This document shows positions 20,119 to 27,647 of a stretch of 64,000 nt of DNA, piece after piece; the first letter of the stretch is position 1, and every line of letters starts with the position of its first letter. A model generated the notes under the pieces. The model had not been told where the DNA came from and did no database searches. It saw nothing but the letters and a program-made list of their open reading frames with translations. Origin of the DNA: an uncultured Oscillospiraceae bacterium (GTDB taxonomy: Bacteria > Bacillota > Clostridia > Oscillospirales > Oscillospiraceae); the NCBI GenBank assembly GCA_949841465.1, contig CATKZW010000007.1:1-64000 (forward strand), written 5' to 3'. The translations under genes were made by a program, and so were the position numbers.

Positions 20119-20685
20119 TCATGTCAGCGGGATGTATTTGCAGCAGAAGAAGGAAGAGGCGCTGATGGCGGCCTCGTCATAGTAAAACACGCCCAGGCCG
20201 TCGAAAACCAGCTTTCTGCCCCGGAATGCGGCCCTGTCCGCCCCGTCCGCGTAGTCCTTATACGCCTGGTAGGGCGCCTTGCCAAAGCCCAGCGTGATGT
20301 TCCGGCTGCCGGTGACGCCGTCCTTTTCCGGGACCTCCAGCCCCAGCTCCTCCCGCACAGTCTCCACCGTCCGCAGGCGGAGCGCGTCCAGGTCGGCTTC
20401 GGTCTCAAAGCGGAAGCAGTAATTGCCTGTGGCATCGCCCAGCGGAGCGCAGGCCATGTCCGTCAGGACAGCCTCAATGGGACGCAGCGTTTTGGCGTAC
20501 CGTTCGGCAAAGGCCAGATAGGCGTCGAAATCGCCAACCTCATAGGGCATGCCCAGGGAGATGTGCCGCGGCAGAGAGGCCGCAGCCACCCCCAGGCCGC
20601 CCCGCATCGCCCCGTCCAGCATGAATCTGCGGCAGAAATTTTCCGCCTCCAGGCTGGCCGTATAAACCAACGTGCCTTTTTTCAT
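20119..20685 (-). CDS. 2H phosphoesterase-like (LigT-like) protein
   Basis: A 188-residue protein with the two-lobed pattern of 2'-5' RNA ligase/2H phosphoesterases. The first motif is intact, RHISLGMP (H41, S43). The second reads RNITLGFG, with Asn129 where the catalytic His should be, so normal 2H chemistry is doubtful. The nearby segments LRPIEAVLTDMACAP and GKAPYQAYKDYADG are not diagnostic. ATG 20685 is chosen over GTG 20691 because AAGGAG is correctly spaced for it. The start lies 12 bases after dctM. Confidence 0.5.
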   Translation of the reverse strand: MKKGTLVYTASLEAENFCRRFMLDGAMRGGLGVAAASLPRHISLGMPYEVGDFDAYLAFAERYAKTLRPIEAVLTDMACAPLGDATGNYCFRFETEADLDALRLRTVETVREELGLEVPEKDGVTGSRNITLGFGKAPYQAYKDYADGADRAAFRGRKLVFDGLGVFYYDEAAISASSFFCCKYIPLT

Positions 20686-20697
20686 GTTCACAGCTCC

Positions 20698-21996
20698 TTA
20701 TAATACCAGATTGGGATAGAACGTGACGATTGCGGGGAAAAAGACCATCAGGATTACCAGCAGCAGCAGGGCCAGGATGAAGGGGATGGACTCCTTGGCC
20801 ACCTTCATGGCGTCGGTGTCCGCGATCTTTGCCGTCAGGTAGAGCAGGGCCCCCACCGGCGGGGTGTTCAGACCTATGGCGGTCACAATGGCGGCGGCTA
20901 CGGCAAACACGTAGGGGTCCACACCGGCGGCCACCAGCGGCGTGGCGAGGACGGGCAGGAATACCAGAGTGATGATGTTGGTCTCCAGAATCATCCCAAG
21001 GATGAAGATGATCAGCAGAGCCAGCAGGAACATGGCGGTGCCGGACAGGCCAGTGCCGGCCATGAAAGCCGCCAGCTTGCCGGAGATGCGCAGGGTGCCG
21101 ATAATCCAGATAAACACCTGGGCGGCGGCCAGCATGCTCAGCACGGTGCAGATCTGGCGGCCCGTGGTATACAGCGCCTTCGCCAGCCCTTTGAAGTCCA
21201 TCTCCTTGTAGACCAGGTAGGCGATCAGGAACGCCAGCACGCAGGAGACGGCGCCGATCTCTGTAACGGTGCCGATGCCCACAGTCAGGCAGATGACAAT
21301 GCCCACAGGCAGCAGCAGGGCCCAGAAGTTTGTTTTAAACTCCGTCCAGATATTTTTCCACCCGCCGAAGGGGATGGCGGGATACCCGCGCTTGTGCGAG
21401 ATGTAGACGGAATAGCCCAGCTCCATCAGGCCCATGCCGATGCCGGGGAGCAGCCCGCACAGGAACAGCTTGCGCACCGACAAATCCATCATGCTGGCGA
21501 TGAGCACAAAGGTGGTGGAGGGCGGGATGATCGGCCCGATGATGGAGGACATCTGGGTGACGGCGGCGGAGTAGGGCGCGTCGTACCCCTGCTTTTTCAT
21601 CATGGGGATCATCAGGTTGCCGATGGACGCGGTGTCGGCGGCGGCGGAGCCGGAGACGCCGGCAAAAATTACGGATACGATGATGTTGATGTGGCTCAGG
21701 CTGCCCTTCAGGTGGCCGATGCAGGCGTTTCCGAAGCGGACCATGCGGTCTCCCAGGCCGCCCGCATTGAGGATCGCGCCCAACAGGAAGTAGAAAATGA
21801 CAGCCGCGTAAGTCTGGTTGCTCAGGCCCTGCACAAAGGTCTGTCCAAAGACGAAGGCGGGCATAGCCCCGGGCCAGATGACGGCATAGGCTCCCGCCGC
21901 GATGAAGCAGGACAGGAAGAACGGGAAGCGCAGGAACATGGCCAGGAACAGCACGCCGAAAATAACCGCCAGCTTCAATACCAGATCAATTGTCAT
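20698..21996 (-). CDS. dctM: TRAP transporter large permease DctM
   Basis: A 432-residue membrane protein with about 12 hydrophobic segments, forming the transport pathway of a tripartite ATP-independent periplasmic-type (TRAP) importer driven by sodium or protons. Family hallmarks are visible: FAGVSGSAAADTASIGNLMIP, IIGPIIPPSTTFVL and GLNTPPVGALLYL. Its start overlaps the dctQ stop by 4 bases (ATGA), so the two membrane subunits are translationally coupled. Confidence 0.95.
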   Translation of the reverse strand: MTIDLVLKLAVIFGVLFLAMFLRFPFFLSCFIAAGAYAVIWPGAMPAFVFGQTFVQGLSNQTYAAVIFYFLLGAILNAGGLGDRMVRFGNACIGHLKGSLSHINIIVSVIFAGVSGSAAADTASIGNLMIPMMKKQGYDAPYSAAVTQMSSIIGPIIPPSTTFVLIASMMDLSVRKLFLCGLLPGIGMGLMELGYSVYISHKRGYPAIPFGGWKNIWTEFKTNFWALLLPVGIVICLTVGIGTVTEIGAVSCVLAFLIAYLVYKEMDFKGLAKALYTTGRQICTVLSMLAAAQVFIWIIGTLRISGKLAAFMAGTGLSGTAMFLLALLIIFILGMILETNIITLVFLPVLATPLVAAGVDPYVFAVAAAIVTAIGLNTPPVGALLYLTAKIADTDAMKVAKESIPFILALLLLVILMVFFPAIVTFYPNLVL

Positions 21997-22490
21997 GCCT
22001 CAGCACCCCCTTCCTTCCATTCGGCAAGCCTCTCGGCAATACACTCCACCGCCGCCACAATGAGCAGCCCGCCGCCTACCAGCACCGGCCAGTAGCGGAA
22101 GGACTCGTCAAAGCCGATGACCGACTGGACAAAGCCCGTATTGGCGGCCTGGGACATCCGCCCCAGCCAGATCATGACAACGCCGGCCGCCACGCCCACG
22201 ATATCCTGAAACAGAAGCAGACGCTCCATTCCGCGCTGGCTGAGCATCTGGTCAACCAGGTTGATCAGCAGGTGCTCCCGGTTGATCCAGCCCACGCTGA
22301 CGCCGAGGCCCATGATCCAGAGCATACTGATGACGGTGATGTCTTCCGTGTAGGTAAAGCTGGCGCTGGTCAGATAACGCACGACGACATTGACCACGTT
22401 GATAACCAGGATGACTGTGCAAAGCACTGCGCAGATTGAGACCAGCGCGTCAGTAAAGAGCTTTTTAAATCGTTTCAGTGCAGTTAACAT
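21993..22490 (-). CDS. dctQ: TRAP transporter small permease DctQ
   Basis: A 165-residue membrane protein with four hydrophobic helices and the DctQ signature around SFTYTEDITVISMLWIMGLG and GWINREHLLINLV. It pairs with DctM. The open frame extends to 22679, but ATG 22490 (MLTALKRFKKLF) has an ideal GGAGG ribosome site and matches family length. Confidence 0.93.
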   Translation of the reverse strand: MLTALKRFKKLFTDALVSICAVLCTVILVINVVNVVVRYLTSASFTYTEDITVISMLWIMGLGVSVGWINREHLLINLVDQMLSQRGMERLLLFQDIVGVAAGVVMIWLGRMSQAANTGFVQSVIGFDESFRYWPVLVGGGLLIVAAVECIAERLAEWKEGGAEA

Positions 22491-22566
22491 ATTGCATCCT
22501 CCGCGTAAAGTCTGTAGCGGGAGGGCGCACCCCGCGCCACGCCGCGCAGGGCGCGCCCCTGTGTCC

Positions 22567-23688
22567 TCACTTTTGGTAGAGCGCCTGAATCTCCTCATAC
22601 AAGCCGGTGCGGAAGTATTTGCCGTCGAACTCGCTGAGAACAATATTGGTGAAGAATTCCTTCCATTCGTCGTAGTCAAACTCCACGATGGTGCCGCCGT
22701 TGTCGATCACCGCCTGCTTCGCCTCGGAATACTTGCTCAGATACGCCTCGCTGCAGGCGTCGCAGGCGTCTGCCAGGGCCTCCTTCCACCAGCCGCGCTC
22801 CTGCTCGTTCATCTTGTTCCAAGTTATCTCGGACATATAGGCCATCAGGCACTGGCGGATATAATCGATCTCCGTGTAATAAGGGCACACCTCATAGATT
22901 TTCAGGCTGCCGGAACCCACGATGTCGTTCTCCTGCGCGTCGGCCACACCGGTATCCAGGGCGGAGTACATCTCGGTGGCGGCAATCTGCATGGGGGACG
23001 CGCCGGCCTGGGTCCAAACCCGGATCTGCACGTCAGATTCGGGCACGCGGATCTTCAGGCCCGCCACATCGCCGGGATGGACAATCTCGCGGGTGCTTGT
23101 CAGGATGCGGGGCAACTGATGGCCGTACAGCCCGGCGTAAACGATGCCGTTGTTTGCCCGCAAGGCCTCCGTCATCTGGGCCCACAGCTCGGACTCCAGG
23201 AAGATGTCCATGTGCTCGTCATTGTCAAACACGAAGGGCATGGCCACGGCGTAGAAGTCCTCCGTCCCCGTCAGGTTGGTGGCCACGTCGAAGCCGGAGA
23301 TGAAAGCATCCAGCGTGCCCGCCTTGAGCTGGGCAAAGTGCTGCACCGTAGATCCATAGACGCCGCCCATGACCAGCTCAAAGCCCATGGTGCCGCCGGA
23401 CAGCTCCATCAGCCGCTCGTTGAGCACCTGATGCGCCCGGACAAAGCCGTTGGTGGGGTCGGTGGTGTTGGGGGCGGTGCAGCCGGCGGTGATGATATAA
23501 GGGCTGCCCGAGGTGCCGCCCAGACCGGGGCCGTAGTTTCCGGCCGGCTCCTCGCTCGGGGCGGGAGCCTCCGATTTCTGCGCCGGAGCGGACGACGGCG
23601 GGGAAGACGGTCCGGCGGCGGCTGGAGCGCACGCGGCCAGCGACAGCGTCATCACGGCGGCAAGAAGCAATGCGATCCTTTTCTTCAT
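22567..23688 (-). CDS. dctP: TRAP transporter solute-binding lipoprotein DctP
   Basis: A 373-residue DctP/TAXI-type binding protein. It starts with a lipoprotein signal peptide (lipobox LAAC, Cys20), a Pro/Ser-rich tether to about residue 55, then the binding domain with DAFISGFDVATNLTG, LKIRVPESDVQIRVWTQAG and the conserved arginine expected to hold a carboxylate. Anchored outside the membrane, it would deliver an organic acid to DctQM. The substrate cannot be named; the neighbours suggest a sugar acid or related carboxylate. It is separated from dctQ by 76 bases. Confidence 0.93.
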   Translation of the reverse strand: MKKRIALLLAAVMTLSLAACAPAAAGPSSPPSSAPAQKSEAPAPSEEPAGNYGPGLGGTSGSPYIITAGCTAPNTTDPTNGFVRAHQVLNERLMELSGGTMGFELVMGGVYGSTVQHFAQLKAGTLDAFISGFDVATNLTGTEDFYAVAMPFVFDNDEHMDIFLESELWAQMTEALRANNGIVYAGLYGHQLPRILTSTREIVHPGDVAGLKIRVPESDVQIRVWTQAGASPMQIAATEMYSALDTGVADAQENDIVGSGSLKIYEVCPYYTEIDYIRQCLMAYMSEITWNKMNEQERGWWKEALADACDACSEAYLSKYSEAKQAVIDNGGTIVEFDYDEWKEFFTNIVLSEFDGKYFRTGLYEEIQALYQK

Positions 23689-23721
23689 GTTTGTTTCCTC
23701 CTATTTTTGTTTTTTGGTGGA

Positions 23722-23982
23722 TTACTTCAGGTCTTTATCCCAGCCCAGCCATTCCTCAGTGCGGTTCAGCTTGTACATCAGGGGCCTGGCCTGAGCTTCG
23801 TCGATCTTTCGGATGATATCGAAGTCGCTGCCCTCGCGCAGGGCGGATGCCGCAAAGTCCTGGATTCCCACGATAGCGCCCAGCATACCGATGGTGGGCA
23901 TGGACATCATGGTAAACCCGAGATCGGCGCAGCCCCGGAAGGTGCGGCTCATCTGTTCCTTAGTGGCATCCAGCGCACCGTT
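23722..23982 (-). pseudogene. C-terminal remnant of an isocitrate-lyase/PEP-mutase-like gene
   Basis: A frame open for 86 codons but without its own convincing start (upstream TGA at 23983-23985) encodes GALDATKEQMSRTFRGCADLG followed by FTMMSMPTIGMLGAIVGIQ and a helical tail ending EEWLGWDKDLK. The pattern of a strand, then MPT and a helix, looks like the end of the isocitrate lyase/PEP mutase barrel. About 200 N-terminal residues are absent. The cyclase gene stops 17 bases before it. A deletion inside the operon would explain this. The family call is tentative. Confidence 0.42.
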
Positions 23983-23998
23983 TCAGCGTTTGGCCCGT

Positions 23999-24682
23999 TC
24001 AGCAAAACCCTTCCAGGCCCTCGATGGCGTAAACGCGGACTGGGCAGGAATCCAGCCCCTTGATATAGAGCGGCGCAAAAGAGAGGAAGAAAGTGTCCCG
24101 CCTGAGTTCTTCCAGGTTGCAGAGAACCTCCAAAAAAGTGATGTTTTCCGCCATGCAGATGTCATGGAACGGCTTAACGTCTTCATTGCAGTTCTCAATG
24201 GAAACGCCGTCGCCGAACCCCACGCATTTGACCTTGTGGTCCACCATCCACTGGGCGGTCTCCCCGTTGACAAAGAGCCGCTGGTCGGCCTCCGTGTTGG
24301 TGGCAGAGGTGAAGGGGGTCAGCTTGTATTTGGAGTCCAGAATTACCACATCCCCCTCCCGAATTCTGCCCAATAGGGCCTTGTCCAGCATCGAGGCTGT
24401 AATGTGGCTGTTTGGGGCGGCGTCATCCAGGCTGACATAGATCCCCCGCCCGATAAAGCTGGTAAGCGGCAGCGCGGCAGCGTCCGCCCAGTTATCGTCG
24501 TGATGGTAAGGGCATTCGCAGTGGGTGCCCAAGTGGCTCATCAGATCCATGATCGTGTGGTAGTCGGGGATCGGCCCGCCGGTGTTGAACCGATACAGGT
24601 GGCAGCGGCGCGTCTCAGTGGCGGGGTCCAGGCGCTTGGTCAAATCTATAATGCGCAAGCCGTTCATCTCGTAAACACTCAT
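23999..24682 (-). CDS. Cyclase-family metal-dependent hydrolase
   Basis: A 227-residue protein of the cyclase/kynurenine-formamidase-like family (PF04199-type), which are metal-dependent amide or lactone hydrolases. The signature is visible as SHLGTHCECPYH (H50, G52, T53, H54, E56, P58, H60); Glu replaces the usual Asp at position 56. Later motifs: GDVVILDS and VKCVGFGDGVSIE. It shares a 4-base overlap with the ketopantoate-reductase-like gene before it, so the two enzymes are probably made together. The substrate is unknown; hydrolysis of a lactone or amide of the imported acid is inference. Confidence 0.85.
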   Translation of the reverse strand: MSVYEMNGLRIIDLTKRLDPATETRRCHLYRFNTGGPIPDYHTIMDLMSHLGTHCECPYHHDDNWADAAALPLTSFIGRGIYVSLDDAAPNSHITASMLDKALLGRIREGDVVILDSKYKLTPFTSATNTEADQRLFVNGETAQWMVDHKVKCVGFGDGVSIENCNEDVKPFHDICMAENITFLEVLCNLEELRRDTFFLSFAPLYIKGLDSCPVRVYAIEGLEGFC

Positions 24683-25614
24683 CTTCCGTCTCTCCTTACT
24701 TGTTCAGTTTTCTCCTCCAGTGCGTGGATTACATGGACGATGAACTCGTGGCAGGGCGCAGGAATCCCATTTCGGCGGCTCGCACGGACCACGCTGCCGT
24801 TGATGGAGTCCACCTCGCTGCGCCGCCCGTCCCGCAAGTCCGCATAAATGCTGGTGAGCCCCCCGGCGCTGCGCTCGCAGAGCCTGCGCACCGCGGTAAG
24901 CTGTTCATCCACATCAAAACCCATATGATCGCCGTTGGCTACCGCCACCGCCTCGCGAATGAGCGTTTCGCACACTGCCCAAGCGTGCTCGTTGCTTGAA
25001 ATATAGCCAAGCGGCGTCTGAAGCGCACCGGTAAGCACGCTGGCAGAGGCATTGGTAAACAGCTTTTCCCAGATAAGCTTTTGAACGTTGGCGCTGCAAG
25101 TGGTCTCCAGCCCGCACGCCGTAAACGCATCCGCAATGAATTGGAGCCGGTCCGCATCCCCCTCCAGGCAGCCGATATGGCTTGCGCCGCCGCCGCCGTG
25201 CAGGACCTCTCCCGGGGCGATCATGGAGCTGTTGTGCAGGGTTGTCCCAATCACCACATGATCCCTCTTTGTAAACTCCAGAAGCGTGGATTCGTGGCCG
25301 CTCCCGTTTTGCAGCGTCATTAGGAACGTGTCGGGGCCGATCAGGCCCAAGTTGCTCGACAGCGCACTGCGGCTGAACATGGATTTCACAAATACGATGA
25401 TCAGATCCACCGGAGACATCCCCGTGGTATCGGTGCTGGCCGCAGGATAGAACGTGTCCGTCCGGCCATCCGCCTCCCGAATCCGCACGCCCTGCCGGTT
25501 AATCGTCTCTACCAGATCTCGGTTTATGTCAGCAAGGCAAACCTCGTTGCGCCGGCTCAGGTATCCGCCTACCAGCATCCCCATGGCGCCAGCGCCTAAA
25601 ATCGCAATTCTCAA
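24679..25614 (-). CDS. Ketopantoate-reductase-family (ApbA/PanE) dehydrogenase
   Basis: A 311-residue NAD(P)-dependent reductase with an N-terminal Rossmann fold (GAGAMG, residues 7-12), the family stretch FVKSMFSRSAL and a helical C-terminal domain containing LIWEKLFTNASASVLTGALQT, where the Lys and Asn are the conserved catalytic positions. It is the first gene of the catabolic operon, so a role in oxidising or reducing a branched or hydroxy acid intermediate is more likely than pantothenate synthesis. ATG 25614 follows AAGGAAG. Confidence 0.87.
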   Translation of the reverse strand: MRIAILGAGAMGMLVGGYLSRRNEVCLADINRDLVETINRQGVRIREADGRTDTFYPAASTDTTGMSPVDLIIVFVKSMFSRSALSSNLGLIGPDTFLMTLQNGSGHESTLLEFTKRDHVVIGTTLHNSSMIAPGEVLHGGGGASHIGCLEGDADRLQFIADAFTACGLETTCSANVQKLIWEKLFTNASASVLTGALQTPLGYISSNEHAWAVCETLIREAVAVANGDHMGFDVDEQLTAVRRLCERSAGGLTSIYADLRDGRRSEVDSINGSVVRASRRNGIPAPCHEFIVHVIHALEEKTEQVRRDGR

Positions 25615-25680
25615 AAGGGCATCTTCCTTTCAAACGATGTGGTAGCCAGGTCCTGCTAGTGCAGGCGCCCTTTAGCGGCA

Positions 25681-25692
25681 GCAATCGATTGC
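25681..25692. promoter_or_regulatory. LacI-family operator O1
   Basis: GCAATCGATTGC is a perfect 12-bp palindrome with a central CG, the shape of LacI/GalR-family operators. It lies just downstream of the operon's -10 box, where a bound repressor would block transcription. Confidence 0.65.
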
Positions 25693-25698
25693 AATTAA

Positions 25699-25727
25699 TA
25701 TATACCACTTTTTCACCCAGATTGCAA
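25699..25727 (-). promoter_or_regulatory. Promoter of the TRAP catabolic operon
   Basis: Minus strand -35 TTGCAA (25722-25727), 17-bp spacer, -10 TATATA (25699-25704). Operator O1 covers the start-site region immediately downstream. Confidence 0.65.
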
Positions 25728-25830
25728 CATCGTTTTCAGCCTCATGAGCATTTTTGTCGAATTGCTTATTTTTATCTATGTCTTTATGTGTATAATGACC
25801 AATATTCTCTTTGCATTCATGAAATAAAAT

Positions 25831-25864
25831 GATCGTCGAGTGCAATCGTTTGCACTCGACGATC
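25831..25864. promoter_or_regulatory. LacI operator O2 within a hairpin, also lacI terminator
   Basis: Arms GATCGTCGAGTGCAA (25831-25845) and TTGCACTCGACGATC (25850-25864) form a perfect 15-bp stem with a 4-base loop, followed on the minus strand by ATTTTATTT, so it can terminate lacI. Its centre, TGCAATCGTTTGCA, is also a CG-centred operator-like site resembling O1, about 161 bp away. Confidence 0.6.
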
Positions 25865-25888
25865 TGAAATTTATCCATTCTCAACTCT

Positions 25889-26881
25889 CTATGTGCTCTC
25901 GCGTTCCACAATGCTGGTCAGCAGCATCGTCCGCTGATTTGTAGAATCGCCGTTGAGCACGTCCACCAGCTTGTGGGCGATGGTCACGCAGGAGTCGAAA
26001 ATCATATTGTCAAGCGAGGTGAGCCTGGGAGTGCAGATTTCGGCATAGCTTGAATTGTCCACCCCGATGACGGCCACATCTCCGGGGATAGACCGCCCGC
26101 TCTTCTGGATGGCCCGCATAGCCCCGCAGGCGATGATATCCTGGCTGCAGATAAGCCCGTCCACCTCCGGATGTTCGGCGAGAAGCCGTTTCGCGGCCTC
26201 GTACCCGCCATTCTGGCTTCCCTCCACATCCCGGTAGATCCACAGGCCGGCTTCCTCCCTGCCCAATGCCGCCATGCCGCGGATGAAGCCCTCCGTTTTA
26301 AGGGCGCTGCTGGGCGTGGGCTGGTCCACGAAAAAGGCAATGGACCTCTTCCCCTTCCTGCCCAGCATGGCCACACAGTCAGCAATGCCCCAGCGCTCGT
26401 CGCTGAGGACGCCATATACATTGGGGAGATCGATAAAGCCGTTCATTATAAAAATGGGCGTATCCGGCAGGAATTGCTCAATGGCGACCTGAACCGCCGC
26501 AGTCCGAAAGGTGGAACCCATCAGCACCGCCGCTTCCGCCTGCCGCTGGCGCAGGAGCTGGATGCAGGCTGTCCGCTCTTCGTCGCTGTTGCCCGTATTC
26601 AGGATCATACAGAAGTAGTTGTGGCGCGCCAGCTCATTGGCAATATGATACGCGCCCCGGATATGATGCTGCGCCCGGATATCGGCAATCAGAACCCCCA
26701 CCAGCTTGCTGTTACTGGTGACGAGGCCGCGGGCCGCTTCGTTTGGAACATAGTGATATTTCTCCAGGAGCTGCTGAATCTTCACACGCATCTGCTTGTT
26801 TACGCCGGGCTTATTGTTGATCACGCGGGATACCGAGCTGGCGGACACACCTGCTTCCCGGGCGATTTCATAAATCGTCAT
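25889..26881 (-). CDS. LacI-family transcriptional regulator
   Basis: A 330-residue repressor: helix-turn-helix at residues 2-25 (IYEIAREAGVSASSVSRVIN), hinge helix with QLLEKYHYVPNEAARGL, and a periplasmic-binding-protein-like ligand domain (VGVLIADI, DGLICSQDIIACGAMRAI, VAVIGVDNSSYAEI). It is expected to sense an intermediate of the pathway it sits beside. ATG 26881 has a perfect GGAGG ribosome site; the frame is open to 26947 but the family starts here. It is transcribed in the same direction as the operon, separated by the O2 hairpin and a new promoter. Confidence 0.92.
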   Translation of the reverse strand: MTIYEIAREAGVSASSVSRVINNKPGVNKQMRVKIQQLLEKYHYVPNEAARGLVTSNSKLVGVLIADIRAQHHIRGAYHIANELARHNYFCMILNTGNSDEERTACIQLLRQRQAEAAVLMGSTFRTAAVQVAIEQFLPDTPIFIMNGFIDLPNVYGVLSDERWGIADCVAMLGRKGKRSIAFFVDQPTPSSALKTEGFIRGMAALGREEAGLWIYRDVEGSQNGGYEAAKRLLAEHPEVDGLICSQDIIACGAMRAIQKSGRSIPGDVAVIGVDNSSYAEICTPRLTSLDNMIFDSCVTIAHKLVDVLNGDSTNQRTMLLTSIVEREST

Positions 26882-27279
26882 GGCAGTCCTCCTGACCTGC
26901 GGGTCTTTTCGCGCCCATCCGGCTTTTGGACGCAAAAGGATCCGCAAGAAATGATTTTAACATGTTTTTAAAGTTATCACAGCAGCTTACCTGTTCAGCC
27001 GGTTTGCTGCGGCGTCATCATCATGCTGTCTCCCCTGCCGCAGCGCGCTTCCCTTTCCGAGCAATTTGCCTTCCTACTTATTATTTATAACGCATTTTCA
27101 GTGTTTGCGCAAGCCCTTTGCGCTTTGGCGCCCATATTTTTTCCGGCGCCTCCTGCTGGGTGATCCGCAAGTACGGCCTGCGCAAGATCAGGTTCCATGA
27201 TGGGAGTGTTATGGAAGCACTGATTTAATTTTCTCATGACAGAAAATATGATAGAATAAGGGAGAAGGGGGCGCAGGAA

Positions 27280-27342
27280 ATGAAACAGGAAAGTTTCAGT
27301 GATATGCAAAAACACCTTGCGCCCTGCGCTCAAATGGTGTAG
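27280..27342 (+). pseudogene. Possible 5' remnant of an IS5/IS1182-like transposase gene
   Basis: After a purine-rich ribosome-site-like run, ATG 27280 opens a frame reading MKQESFSDMQ and then unrelated residues to a TAG. MxQESFSDxEY is how many clostridial IS5/IS1182-type transposases begin. Only about nine residues resemble that start, so this is a weak call. The rest of 26882-27316 shows no gene. Confidence 0.3.
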
Positions 27343-27345
27343 AAT
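27317..27345 (+). promoter_or_regulatory. Rightward promoter of a convergent pair
   Basis: TTGCGC (27317-27322), 17-bp spacer, TAGAAT (27340-27345). The predicted RNA would run right across the small leftward reading frame at 27330-27392, and faces the promoter at 27455-27483. Confidence 0.45.
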
Positions 27346-27392
27346 AGGGGCACCGAGGCAAATAAAGGCAGGGCGTGAAGTGTCGTCACCAC
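27330..27392 (-). CDS. Possible 20-residue hydrophobic peptide
   Basis: From GTG 27392 the leftward transcript reads VVTTLHALPLFASVPLFYTI then TGA. The peptide is hydrophobic but contains two prolines. GGGGCGTGAG upstream could serve as ribosome site. Its only other support is the strong promoter behind it and the opposing promoter in front, as in type I toxin loci. It may be decayed or non-coding. Confidence 0.3.
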   Translation of the reverse strand: MVTTLHALPLFASVPLFYTI

Positions 27393-27454
27393 CTCACGCC
27401 CCTATGCGGGAGCGCATACCTCCCACACAATAGCAATATGCTACGCCAACCCCC

Positions 27455-27483
27455 ATTATAGCGGAAATCCCGCCGTTTTACAA
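27455..27483 (-). promoter_or_regulatory. Leftward near-consensus promoter
   Basis: Minus strand -35 TTGTAA (27478-27483), 17-bp spacer, -10 TATAAT (27455-27460). No full-length gene lies downstream; the transcript would cover hairpins at 27402-27417 and 27371-27401. Confidence 0.55.
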
Positions 27484-27647
27484 GGGGGCATGTGTCTGTG
27501 TATATCTGCGGTGTGGGGTTTTAAATCCCGCGCCGCTTTGTGTTTGCCTCGATGGGAAGGCCCGCCGGGGGCCGGGAAGGGAAGTACCACCCCCTGGGGC
27601 CGTACCATTGAGAAAGCCAGCAACCATATAAAAAAGGAGAGAACAAC

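Noticed and set aside
22390-24063. 557-codon + strand frame across dctQ and dctP
   Set aside because: Spans several real genes on the other strand and shows no family resemblance.
27340-27460. Known riboswitch upstream of the WG/SLH gene
   Set aside because: The hairpins here belong to a convergent promoter pair; no aptamer consensus I know is present and the gene start is about 190 bases away.
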